A stretch of 64,000 nucleotides of DNA from Tolypothrix sp. PCC 7712 (lineage in GTDB: Bacteria > Cyanobacteriota > Cyanobacteriia > Cyanobacteriales > Nostocaceae), in NCBI RefSeq assembly GCF_025860405.1, contig NZ_CP063785.1, forward strand, positions 8,433,390 through 8,497,389, read 5' to 3'. A program made the position numbers and the translations under genes. Numbering within the stretch: position 1 is the first letter of the stretch; each line of letters starts with the position of its first letter. Below are positions 35,392 through 43,293 of this stretch, piece by piece. A model generated the notes under the pieces. It saw only the letters and a program-made list of their open reading frames with translations. It searched no databases and had not been told where the DNA came from.

Positions 35392-36345
35392 ATGACAAAT
35401 GACAACTCTTTTGGAATTACGGCAGAAAATGTGGATGAGGTGATTCAAAGGCGATCGCATTTACTCAAATCTATCGAACCAGCTTTTAACGAGTTTTGCC
35501 AAACCACGCTGCAAGTGGAACCCGAGGTGATGTTACATACCTTGCGGGAGTTATGGTTACCTTTGGCAATTAACATTGCATCGCAGCGTCAAAAGTTGGG
35601 ACATCCCTTAATTCAAGGAATTTTGGGCGTACAAGGAACTGGTAAAACTACTATGTCCCAAGCGTTAACTTTGATTCTGCAGGAGTTGGGATATCACACT
35701 GTCACTTTATCTTTGGATGACTTATACAAAACCTATAGCGATCGCTTACTTCTATCACAACAAGACCCCCGTTTAATTTGGCGCGGCCCTCCGGGAACTC
35801 ACGATATTGATCTAGGCTTAAATTTACTCGACCAGATTCACCAATCACAAAGTCCAGTTGTGATCCCCCGGTTTGATAAATCTGCTTACAATGGTGCAGG
35901 CGATCGCACTACTCCAGAAGTCGCCGCAAATGTGGATATTTTGCTCTTTGAAGGGTGGTTTGTGGGTGTAAGACCAATTGATCCCCAAGCCTTTGATCAT
36001 GCGCCAGCGCCGATTTTTACAGATGCAGATCGCACGTTTGCCAGGGATATGAATAGTCAGTTGGAGAATTATCTTCCGCTTTGGCAGAGGTTGGATAGTT
36101 TAATCGTTTTATACCCTACTGATTATCGCTCATCCTTACTATGGCGCAAACAAGCAGAACAAAAGATGATTGCATCTGGTAAATCGGGAATGAGCGAACA
36201 ACAGATAGAAGAATTTGTACATTATTTTTGGCGATCGCTGCACCCGGAATTATTCATCAAGCCTTTGGTTAACTCTCCGCAATGGGTTGATTTGGTAATT
36301 GAAATCAATAGCGATCGCAGTTTTGGTAATATCTATAGTTTGTAG
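35392..36345 (+). CDS. glyK: D-glycerate 3-kinase (plant-type GLYK)
   Basis: From the ATG at 35392 the protein has 317 residues. It has a P-loop GVQGTGKTTMSQAL, LSLDDLYKTYSDR with acidic residues for magnesium and substrate, DPRLIWRGPPGTHDIDLGL and FEGWFVGVRP, all features of the GLYK/uridine-kinase-like P-loop family. The enzyme makes 3-phosphoglycerate from glycerate, the last step of photorespiration, in the cytoplasm. An upstream in-frame extension exists, but it is encoded by heptamer repeats, so it is rejected. The stop codon TAG is also the first three bases of a MITE-like element (36343), so the native C-terminus could have been changed slightly. Confidence 0.88.
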   Translation: MTNDNSFGITAENVDEVIQRRSHLLKSIEPAFNEFCQTTLQVEPEVMLHTLRELWLPLAINIASQRQKLGHPLIQGILGVQGTGKTTMSQALTLILQELGYHTVTLSLDDLYKTYSDRLLLSQQDPRLIWRGPPGTHDIDLGLNLLDQIHQSQSPVVIPRFDKSAYNGAGDRTTPEVAANVDILLFEGWFVGVRPIDPQAFDHAPAPIFTDADRTFARDMNSQLENYLPLWQRLDSLIVLYPTDYRSSLLWRKQAEQKMIASGKSGMSEQQIEEFVHYFWRSLHPELFIKPLVNSPQWVDLVIEINSDRSFGNIYSL

Positions 36346-36462
36346 TGGCGTGGCAAGCCTTAAATGTTGCATTAAAAATCAATTTTATCCGCGTTTATCT
36401 GCGTTCATCTGCGGTTAATTTTTTCTAATCTAATGCACTATTTTAGCCTTGCCACGCCAGTA
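36343..36462. repeat. MITE-like element, copy 2 (120 bp)
   Basis: The ends TAGTGGCGTGGCAAGCCTTA and (inverted) TACTGGCGTGGCAAGGCTAA enclose the same interior as the copy at 25291, with the same 120-bp length. It begins inside the stop codon of the glycerate kinase gene. Directly to the right, 36463-36492 is a palindrome GGTGCGTTA..TAACGCACC, the same kind that flanks copy 1 on the other side. Confidence 0.8.
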
Positions 36463-36531
36463 GGGTGCGTTATGGCTTTAGCCTAACGCACCGTCAACAA
36501 TTCAAGGTACTGGAACCTTACCATCACATAA

Positions 36532-37989
36532 TTATTGTCTTGATTGCAGCTTCTCAATTAATTCATAAAATGGTTGCCAATTATCTTCTTGCGCGATTGG
36601 TTCCCAAATAGATTCAATTACTGGTCTTAACAAAGCCGTTTTCGGATTAGCAACTGCAAGAGTTGCCGCAATTATATCTATTTGTTCAGGAGCAAAATTA
36701 TTTAAAATTTTATGGTACAAAATACACCAGTTATCAAAAATTGGTGATGCTCCGTTAGCTGGTAAAATATCGGAATCATGTAAAACAAAGGCGGGATCGT
36801 TACGCCAGTTGATCGAAAAAGTCCGGGCAATTTCAGCGAAAAAGTGATGATAACCGACTTGGCTAGCTTGCAAAAATTCAATTGTCATTTCCAACAAATC
36901 ATCAACTTCTGGAACTTGCAACTCATCAAAACCTAACTTTTTCAACATTAACGAGCGATATTCCGCATAATAATATTCTTCAAATTTTGCTAAACCAGAA
37001 TCCAAATCAGCTTTACCAATTATTGCTTTTAAGGGTTCTTGGAGCATTTCTAGATTCAATCTACAAATACTCGGCTGATGTCCATAACAATAGCGTCGAT
37101 AATAATCAAAATAAGCAGCAGTAAAATAGGGATCGTAAGTTGGAATAAAGGCATAGGGGCCATAGTCGAAGCTTTCCCCGGTAATTGACATATTGTCAGT
37201 ATTTAAAACTGCATGGCAAAAACCAGCCGCCATCCACTGTGCTACAAGTTTCGCAACTCTTTTAACTAATTCTGCATAAAATAAAGTATATTTATCTGGT
37301 TCTGCAGCTAAGTGGTGATAATATTGCTCAATTACATGGTCTAATAATTTTTGGGTTAAATCTGGACGACGTAGGTAATGCGATCGCTCAAAAGTGCCAA
37401 ACCGAATATGAGAACGGCTCATTCTCACCATGACAGATGAACGAGTCGGGGAAGGTTCATCACCCCGCCACAAAGGTAAACCAGTTTCAATCATGGTTAA
37501 ACAGCGGGAGGTGCGTACACCCAAAGAATGCAAAGCCTCCGCAGCCAAAACTTCCCGCACTCCACCTTTGAGTGTTAGCATCCCATCGCCACCACGAGAG
37601 TAGGGAGTTCTCCCAGAACCTTTAGTGCCAAAATCGTACAATTCGCCATCTATACCCCGCACTTGTCCGTAGAGAAAGCCTCTACCATCACCCAAGCCAG
37701 AATTATATTCACCAAATTGATAGCCGTGATAACGCAACGCCAACAATGGTTGACGTTCTTGAAATTTACCAAAGGCGTTGATAAAGTCTTCATCGGTGAC
37801 AGCTTGGGGATTTAACCCCAAATTAGGCAAAACTGCGTCATTACGCCAGCGCAGGATATGTTGCGGAAATTCTGCTGCTGCTACTTCGTCGTAGTAGTCG
37901 TTCCCTAGAGATTCTAAGGCGGGTTCGTATTTGAGGTGAAGAAAAGGATTGCGAGAATTGGTTTGGTTGGGAGTTTCAGCCAGAGTCAT
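36532..37989 (-). CDS. selO: SelO-family protein adenylyltransferase (YdiU/UPF0061)
   Basis: From the ATG at 37989 the protein has 485 residues. It has the pseudokinase-derived SelO motifs: QRQPLLALRYHGYQFGEY, LYDFGTKGSGRTPYSRGGDG, REVLAAEALHSLGVRTSRCL and HAVLNTDNMSITGESFDYGP, which includes the magnesium-binding Asn and Asp. SelO proteins transfer AMP to proteins involved in redox balance. No selenocysteine codon is seen at the C-terminus. A longer frame adds 27 residues upstream; I chose the internal ATG because homologues start just before NPFLHLKYEP. The 21-bp repeat array begins about 115 bp upstream and could affect its expression. Confidence 0.9.
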   Translation of the reverse strand: MTLAETPNQTNSRNPFLHLKYEPALESLGNDYYDEVAAAEFPQHILRWRNDAVLPNLGLNPQAVTDEDFINAFGKFQERQPLLALRYHGYQFGEYNSGLGDGRGFLYGQVRGIDGELYDFGTKGSGRTPYSRGGDGMLTLKGGVREVLAAEALHSLGVRTSRCLTMIETGLPLWRGDEPSPTRSSVMVRMSRSHIRFGTFERSHYLRRPDLTQKLLDHVIEQYYHHLAAEPDKYTLFYAELVKRVAKLVAQWMAAGFCHAVLNTDNMSITGESFDYGPYAFIPTYDPYFTAAYFDYYRRYCYGHQPSICRLNLEMLQEPLKAIIGKADLDSGLAKFEEYYYAEYRSLMLKKLGFDELQVPEVDDLLEMTIEFLQASQVGYHHFFAEIARTFSINWRNDPAFVLHDSDILPANGASPIFDNWCILYHKILNNFAPEQIDIIAATLAVANPKTALLRPVIESIWEPIAQEDNWQPFYELIEKLQSRQ

Positions 37990-38105
37990 TAGCAGTAAAG
38001 CTTTGTTAATTCTTCTCTTAATACTAACTCTGGGCACTAGCATCAGCGTCAGTTCTGCAAGCAGTCCCAATTAAACAGGTTTCACCGCCAAGTTATGAGT
38101 ATGCT

Positions 38106-38399
38106 ATTTTACTTGCGGAAAACACCAAAATGAGTAAGTGATTTACCCAAATGAGAACTCATTACAGCTTTTTGAGTAAGCATTATGCCATTTTACCTAG
38201 GGAAAACACAAAAATGAGTGCGTGATTTACCACAATGAGAACTCATTACAGCTTCTTGAGTAAGCATTACGCCATTTTACTTGCGGAAAACACCAAAATG
38301 AGAAAGCAGTAAGGCATTTTGAGTAAGCATTGAGAGAAAATGAGTAGGCAAAAAGGCATTCTCAGTAAGCAAAGAGGCATTTTGCCAAATAATTTTAAA
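38106..38399. repeat. 21-bp periodic degenerate repeat array (with 84-bp higher-order unit)
   Basis: The core TGAG (usually AAAATGAGTAAGC) recurs at 38131, 38152, 38173, 38215, 38236, 38257, 38299, 38320 and 38341, and as TCAG at 38362, always a multiple of 21 bp apart. Registers at 38194 and 38278 hold a different unit (ATTTTACTTGCGG). Four 21-mers form an 84-bp unit repeated in tandem from 38103, 38187 and 38271. Each full unit includes a dyad ATGAG-AA-CTCAT. Short A or T tracts precede each core, so the DNA is likely curved. It lies upstream of selO; there is no spacer diversity as in CRISPR. Confidence 0.85.
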
Positions 38400-38494
38400 G
38401 CTTATATTAAAGATAGAGCCGTAAAAGAAATATAAGTAGAGTGAGCATGGAGCGCTAAAACCTATAGGACTCATATTTGATTTTTGAAATACAC

Positions 38495-38617
38495 GTAGGG
38501 GAGCCAGTGCGTTGCGGAGGTTCCCTCCGTTATAGCAACTGGCGTTGTGTTGTCGCGCAGCGCAACGCACCAAAGCCCAGAATACGGTGCGTTACACTTC
38601 GTGATAACGCACCCTAC
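38495..38617. repeat. MITE-like repeat with GTAGGG/CCCTAC ends
   Basis: The 123-bp segment starts GTAGGG and ends AACGCACCCTAC. It contains GTGTTGTCGCGCAGCGCAA, which recurs at about 60568-60590, and a TGCGTTAC..GATAACGCA palindrome at the right end. It has no coding capacity; the small ORF read through it is an artefact. The gene-free stretch from here to 39020 shows nothing else I can name. Confidence 0.65.
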
Positions 38618-39020
38618 ACATACTTAGATTTTTTCAATAATCAAATCGGATTTCTATAGATATGGTAAGTATTACCGACTCTACAATGAAGATTAAAGAT
38701 TATGTAATTTTTGCAATAATTAAAACGGATTCTGGGATTTTATGATTAAGGAACTTCTAGAAATTCAATGATTCCTCAGCCTCAAGATGCTAATTGAATA
38801 TTCCAGAATCATGATTGTTCCCTAGTATTTACTTTAACCAAACAATACTGAAGAAAAAAGTGGGGAATTAGATACAGGTTATCCACTTCCCCCTTCACCT
38901 GGTGTTGCTGAAGCAACTTGGTATGAACACTAATAACTATTACAGTCTGTTGTGGAGCTACTGTGTCTCTGGTATGGATTTACTATGAAATTTTCTAGAA
39001 CTCATAATTCTACCCATTTC

Positions 39021-39596
39021 CTACGATTTTGGCATTTCCCAGTGAGGATTGGTCAGACTAGTCATAATATGATCTTGCCATTGCCCATTAATTAATAAAT
39101 AGTCCCTAGCATACCCTTCAACAACAAAACCCAGCTTTTTGAGGACATTGCCACTGCGCTGGTTGTGTGGCATATAATTTGCCATAATGCGGTGCATATT
39201 TAATTCTTGAAAGACATAGTTAGTAGCTGCTTTCAAAGCTTCTGTCATATAGCCTTTACCCTGTTCATCTTCTGAGAGGCTATAACCGACGTAGCAAAAA
39301 TAAGCTGCACCTCTGACAAAATTCGTAAAATTAATCGTGCCAATAATATCTGTAAGGCTGCTTTTGGGATAAATAAATAGTTTTAGGGAGTGTCCATTAA
39401 TAAATTCTAGTAAATTACCTTCAACTTGATATTGCCAATATTTGACTGTGAAAAAATCGTTAGCCCATTTGGGGTAATATGGGGTAAGATAATCTTTGTT
39501 CGTAGTAAAATATTTGAGAATTTGCGGTATATCCTCTTGAATACCGATTCTTAATAACAGGCGATCGCTCGTTATCAATGGTAGTTCTGATTTCAT
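39021..39596 (-). CDS. GNAT N-acetyltransferase, RimJ/RimL-like
   Basis: The 191-residue protein has the RimJ/RimL pattern: LITSDRLLLRIGIQEDIPQI at the start, DIIGTINFTN, CYVGYSLSEDEQGKGYMTEA with the acetyl-CoA-binding Gln-Gly-Lys-Gly, and NQRSGNVLKKLGFVVEGYAR, the usual Asn-x-x-Ser motif. It should acetylate an N-terminal alpha-amino group or a small amine in the cytoplasm; ribosomal proteins are the classical targets of RimJ/RimL, but related enzymes act on many substrates. The gene stands alone and its length is normal. Confidence 0.88.
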   Translation of the reverse strand: MKSELPLITSDRLLLRIGIQEDIPQILKYFTTNKDYLTPYYPKWANDFFTVKYWQYQVEGNLLEFINGHSLKLFIYPKSSLTDIIGTINFTNFVRGAAYFCYVGYSLSEDEQGKGYMTEALKAATNYVFQELNMHRIMANYMPHNQRSGNVLKKLGFVVEGYARDYLLINGQWQDHIMTSLTNPHWEMPKS

Positions 39597-39942
39597 ACAA
39601 CTAGATAACTAACGTGAGTCTTATCAGGAAATTTTGCAGATGCAGAAGTTTGAATATCCCTTGTGGCTAGGGAAAAGTACAAGGGAAAAAGGGGAAAGGT
39701 TTAAATTTACCATTTTTCTTTCTCTATTAACTAAAACATCTTGATGATGTCAGCAGCTTGATGCCTAATTCATGAAATTGCACAGATAAATGTAATCTAG
39801 GTTACAGAAATCTGTGGAAGATTGTACACAATTCAATTTACCAGCAGTCAGCCTTGCTGTCTTACCCTTTTGTGCTGAAAAGCGCAAATTGATGGATTAA
39901 TTAAGTTACCAAAGGTGCTGTACTCTCGCCGCTAACCCACCC
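39597..39942. other. Gene-free stretch upstream of the GNAT gene
   Basis: No ORF, RNA or repeat was recognised. Promoter sequence for the GNAT gene must lie here, but no convincing pair of boxes was found. Confidence 0.4.
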
Positions 39943-40075
39943 TACTGGCGTGGCAAGGCTAAAATGTTGCAATAATTTTTCTTGTGGGGTGGACATCTTG
40001 TCCGCCCCGGACGGGCAAGATGCCCATCCCACAAGAGTTTTTTTCATGCAATATTTTTGGCGTGTCAGTCCACTA
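39943..40075. repeat. MITE-like element, variant copy 3 (133 bp) with hairpin interior
   Basis: The left end TACTGGCGTGGCAAGGCTAA is identical to copy 1, and the right end (TTTTTGGCGTGTCAGTCCACTA) is a decayed inverted copy. The interior is different: a long hairpin with CTTGTGGGGTGGACATCTTG facing CAAGATGCCCATCCCACAAG. The left flank reads GCTAACCCACCC, similar to the TAACGCACCC next to the other copies. Confidence 0.65.
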
Positions 40076-40114
40076 CGCACCAATAGCACTTACATTAAGT
40101 AAACATTGCTGCCC

Positions 40115-40147
40115 AGATCCCCGACTTTTTCAAAAAGTCGGGGATCT
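40115..40147. repeat. Perfect 16-bp palindrome (AGATCCCCGACTTTTT)
   Basis: AGATCCCCGACTTTTT is followed by one base and its exact inverted copy. It sits inside an outer inverted pair CACTTAC (40087) and GTAAGTG (40161). It looks like a dispersed cyanobacterial hairpin repeat, about 250 bp upstream of bioB. Confidence 0.7.
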
Positions 40148-40398
40148 AAATCTCCCTAAAGTAAGTGACATTCCACCCTACGCACTTTATCCTTTTTTGA
40201 CTGTGAATCTATTGGACAAGCAGAATAATTGATAAGCTGATTTTTAATATCTACAACAGCATGGTGAAAAAGCGATCGCAACTTCAGCACAATACGCAAC
40301 GTAAATTTGTGCGATCGCTTCGCCTAAATGCTGTATCTTAGGATATTCAACAAAAAGACAGCTCTTGGTAAATCCAGTCTATTAACTAAGGATAAGTG

Positions 40399-41391
40399 AT
40401 GTCGGTGGGAAGAATACGCTACGATTGGCAGGAAGCAGAAATTGAGGCGATATATAATACGCCATTGCTAGAGCTTATTTATCAAGCTGCTAGTGTACAT
40501 CGCCAATATCATAATCCCAAACAAATTCAAGTCTGTAAGCTAATCTCTATTAAAACTGGGGGTTGTCCCGAAGATTGTAACTATTGCGCCCAATCTTCCC
40601 GCTACAAAACAGAGGTAAAAGCACAAGCACTTTTAGAAAAAGAAACTGTAGTTAGCATTGCCCAAAAAGCTAAGGAAACAGGTGTTAGCCGGGTTTGCAT
40701 GGGTGCAGCTTGGCGTGAGGTAAAGGATAATTCCCAATTTGAAACAGTGTTAGAAATGGTGCAAGAAGTCACCTCGATGGGTTTAGAAGTCTGTTGTACC
40801 TTAGGGATGCTAACGGCGGATCAAGCCAAGCGCTTAGAAGCAGCAGGACTCTATGCTTATAACCATAATTTAGATACTTCGCGGGAACATTACAGCACCA
40901 TCATCACCACCAGGACTTACGACGATCGCCTGAATACGATTGAAAATGTCCGCCAAACCAATGTTACCGTATGTTCTGGTGGCATACTCGGCTTAGGTGA
41001 AACTGCCAGCGATCGCATCGCCATGTTACATACCTTGGCAAACCTCAGCCCTCATCCCGAATCTGTACCAATTAACATTCTCTCCCAAGTCCCAGGCACA
41101 CCCTTAGAAAATCAGGCTGATGTTCCTATCTGGGATGTAGTCAGGATGATTGCAACAGCACGTATGATTATGCCAGCTTCAGATGTGCGTCTTAGCGCTG
41201 GTAGGGCGAGACTTTCCGAAGTAGAACAAGCCTTCTGCTTTATGGCTGGAGCTAATTCTATCTTCTCCAGCGATGACAACAAAATGCTCACAGTCACCAC
41301 ACCATGTCCAGATTACGATAGCGATCGCGAAATGCTCAACCTGCTGGGCTTAGAAATGCGTCCGCCAGCCCGAATAAAAGTTCAGGTTTGA
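40399..41391 (+). CDS. bioB: Biotin synthase
   Basis: The 330-residue radical-SAM enzyme converts dethiobiotin to biotin. The CxxxCxxC cluster motif is CPEDCNYCAQ, near residue 55; other conserved parts are CMGAAWREVKDN, AYNHNLDTSREHY, CSGGILGLGE and SAGRARLSE, the last with the arginine that binds the [2Fe-2S] cluster. The ATG at 40399 follows AAGGA at 40387-40391 with good spacing; a GTG one codon earlier is less likely. No other bio gene is adjacent, which is common in cyanobacteria. Confidence 0.96.
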   Translation: MSVGRIRYDWQEAEIEAIYNTPLLELIYQAASVHRQYHNPKQIQVCKLISIKTGGCPEDCNYCAQSSRYKTEVKAQALLEKETVVSIAQKAKETGVSRVCMGAAWREVKDNSQFETVLEMVQEVTSMGLEVCCTLGMLTADQAKRLEAAGLYAYNHNLDTSREHYSTIITTRTYDDRLNTIENVRQTNVTVCSGGILGLGETASDRIAMLHTLANLSPHPESVPINILSQVPGTPLENQADVPIWDVVRMIATARMIMPASDVRLSAGRARLSEVEQAFCFMAGANSIFSSDDNKMLTVTTPCPDYDSDREMLNLLGLEMRPPARIKVQV

Positions 41392-41564
41392 TTTTTTCCT
41401 GACAGCACAATCTGAATAAACATTAATGCCTAATAAGCTGAGTTACAGATTGTTGTAATTTCTTTACAGAAACCTCATAGAACACTATTATCATATTCTG
41501 TACGATCTAAAAAGAAGCTTCTAGTGTTACCTGCACTAGAAGCTGATGAAACGTACTAAAGCAT

Positions 41565-41599
41565 AGTAAAGCCTTGTTGTTAAACAACAAGGCTTTACT
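41565..41599. terminator. 17-bp perfect inverted repeat overlapping the small membrane protein stop
   Basis: AGTAAAGCCTTGTTGTT (41565-41581) and AACAACAAGGCTTTACT (41583-41599) are perfectly inverted with a one-base centre. It covers the stop codon of the minus-strand ORF and lies downstream of bioB on the plus strand, so it may end both transcripts. A clear T run is missing. Confidence 0.55.
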
Positions 41600-41789
41600 T
41601 CCCGTTAGGAATCAAATAGCCCAAATAAGCAGCTACGCTAACTTTTGCTACTTCAATAAACACAGGCCTAGTACTTTCATCAATAAACGCGAACCCCAAT
41701 AATCCAAGCATTGATACAACTACAACAAATGCCAGGATCAGATTAGATACATTACTGTCGGAATTCAGTTTTTGACTCATAGCACTCAT
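41595..41789 (-). CDS. Small membrane protein, function unknown
   Basis: The frame gives 64 residues from the ATG at 41789 (MSAMSQKLNSDSNVSNLILA) or 61 from the ATG at 41780. It has one long hydrophobic helix (LILAFVVVVSMLGLLGFAF) and a second, weaker one (FIEVAKVSVAAYLGYLIP). AAGGA lies just upstream, and its spacing fits the second ATG better. I do not recognise the family; the size and shape recall small phage-holin-like or photosystem-associated proteins, but there is no proof. A tight inverted repeat ends the gene, which supports it being real. Confidence 0.5.
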   Translation of the reverse strand: MSAMSQKLNSDSNVSNLILAFVVVVSMLGLLGFAFIDESTRPVFIEVAKVSVAAYLGYLIPNGK

Positions 41790-42417
41790 ATTCCTTAAGT
41801 AGAAAACGTCAAGATTTGCACTGAAGTGCATTATTAAAATCCCTGACACCATAAGTTTTTCGTCAATATTAACGAAATCACAGAGGTTCCAAGGTTTAAT
41901 TACACAGCCAGCGTTAATCTAGTACATACAATTTTGATCTGTAACTCAGGGGTTTTCCCTATACTTACTATAAACTTTATGTTTATTTCATAAACGCTAA
42001 TTTGTAAACTCAAGTAAAGTCTTCGTATCGTAAGGGTTTCAGGAATTTGAACTAATCAAGCCTTTATCTTGCGAAAGCTATACCCAGTAATGAATTAGGT
42101 GTCCTTAAGATTTTATTTACGAATCAGCTCTAATTGCTTTGCTCTTACTTCACACAAGTATTAAACTTCATGTAAATATACGGAATAAAATATTTGTATA
42201 TAGATAAATTTAGTATTCGGTAAACATTAGGGTGATACTCGTAATTATCAGAAAAAGCCTGGTTACCCAGGCTTGAAAGAAAATAGGACTTACCCAAGTG
42301 TCATATTTTTCCCGCCAAAGCTGTCAAGGGTCAAATGTACAAAAAACTTTGACCATTGACTCTTGACTCATGACCCGAATATATGTACTAGTTGCCTCAT
42401 TCCTAGAAAATTCTCCC
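41790..42417. other. Gene-free stretch with petL terminator and TTGAC-type repeats
   Basis: Nothing coding was recognised. The right part holds the petL terminator (42255-42274) and a short TTGACNN repeat (TTGACCATTGACTCTTGACT, about 42349-42368). The rest is AT-rich and should hold the promoter of the small membrane protein. Confidence 0.45.
42252..42274 (-). terminator. Intrinsic terminator downstream of petL
   Basis: On the minus strand AAGCCTGG, loop GTAA, CCAGGCTT and then TTTC. It lies 144 bp after the petL stop. Confidence 0.8.
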
Positions 42418-42513
42418 TTATAGTATCTTGGCTGAACGCAGACCGAACAACAGCCCAACAGCGATACCAGTGAACACAGCCAAGAAACCGATATAAGATA
42501 CAACTCCAAGCAT
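42418..42513 (-). CDS. petL: Cytochrome b6f complex subunit PetL
   Basis: The minus strand from the ATG at 42513 encodes 31 residues, MLGVVSYIGFLAVFTGIAV followed by GLLFGLRSAKIL. One membrane helix with an Arg/Lys end and this length is the PetL pattern, and the sequence is very close to the Nostoc PetL as I remember it. PetL is a small peripheral subunit that stabilises the b6f complex in the thylakoid membrane. GGAG is found nine bases before the ATG. A longer overlapping frame on the same strand is only a shadow. It has its own terminator, so it is a single-gene unit. Confidence 0.9.
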   Translation of the reverse strand: MLGVVSYIGFLAVFTGIAVGLLFGLRSAKIL

Positions 42514-43293
42514 TATTCTTTCTCCACAAGACTTTAATAAATCTATCTTAATGGAGTGGGAGTACTCCCGTTACAGTCGTTCGCCCATTCGGTATTTTTG
42601 TAGCCTGTGTTACGGCTAGGAAAGGATTTGGGACTTAGAGATCATGAGATTTAGCCGGAACGCACCGCCGTATGGATGGTGCAAGGCGGGCGCTGCCAGT
42701 ATTTACGAGTTAGAAGAGAAGTAGTGATATCATATCGGCTTAAAGCACTAGAACATAGTGGATACAAAAAAGGATTGTGATAGTTTTAGAAATTACGTCA
42801 AAAATTTTTCTGGCTTTCCAGCCTATTACTTAATTATTGGCAAATATAGCAGATTGTAAGTTGGTGATGTACAGATAATTGTCAGGGCACGGCACTGCCC
42901 ACCTGTGTCAACTTAAGCTAAAAGCTATATAGGGCGAGTGTTGTACAAAAACCCTCGCCCTCATCCCCTAACCCCTTCTCCCGCAGGAGAAGGGGAATTA
43001 AATCTCTTGCTCCCCTCTCCTGGTGGGAGAGGGGTTGGGGGTGAGGGCGAAACCTTGCACAAGAGCGGGTTTCACGTTAAGTTGACACCACTGGGCACTG
43101 CCATGCCCCTACCCGCATACCTTATTTATCTGAAATATGATGTAAATATTTGCTATCAGAAAAGCTCGGTAATTTACCATTTTTGTTTTTGTTTTCAAAC
43201 TAAATATTTACTATATTTTGAAATTTAAACTCAAAAAATTAGCATGATGTAACCATTGATGAATACTAAAACCAATTATTGAGATAAAAGCCC
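42514..43293. repeat. Gene-free stretch holding a nested inverted-repeat element (42885-43115)
   Basis: GTGTCAACTTAA (42905-42916) is inverted at 43077-43088, outside it GGGCAC..TGCCC blocks also face each other, and inside there are long arms CCCTCGCCCTCATCCCC / GGGGGTGAGGGCGA plus two short hairpins (CCCCTTCTCC/GGAGAAGGGG and CCCCTCTCC/GGAGAGGGG). The element of about 230 bp is non-coding. 42514-42880 shows only GGGAGTACTCCC at 42558 and nothing else recognisable; the frame at 42938-43228 is an artefact of the repeat. Confidence 0.65.

Noticed and set aside
38103..38399. CRISPR array
   Set aside because: The repeats are contiguous 21-bp degenerate units with no unique spacers, and there are no cas genes.
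38277..38573. 98-residue minus-strand ORF
   Set aside because: It runs through the 21-bp array and a GTAGGG repeat; its composition follows the repeats and no domain is visible.
42324..42509. 61-residue minus-strand ORF
   Set aside because: It overlaps petL out of frame; petL has family identity, ribosome site and terminator.
42938..43228. 96-residue plus-strand ORF
   Set aside because: It lies in the nested palindromic element and has no coding signature.
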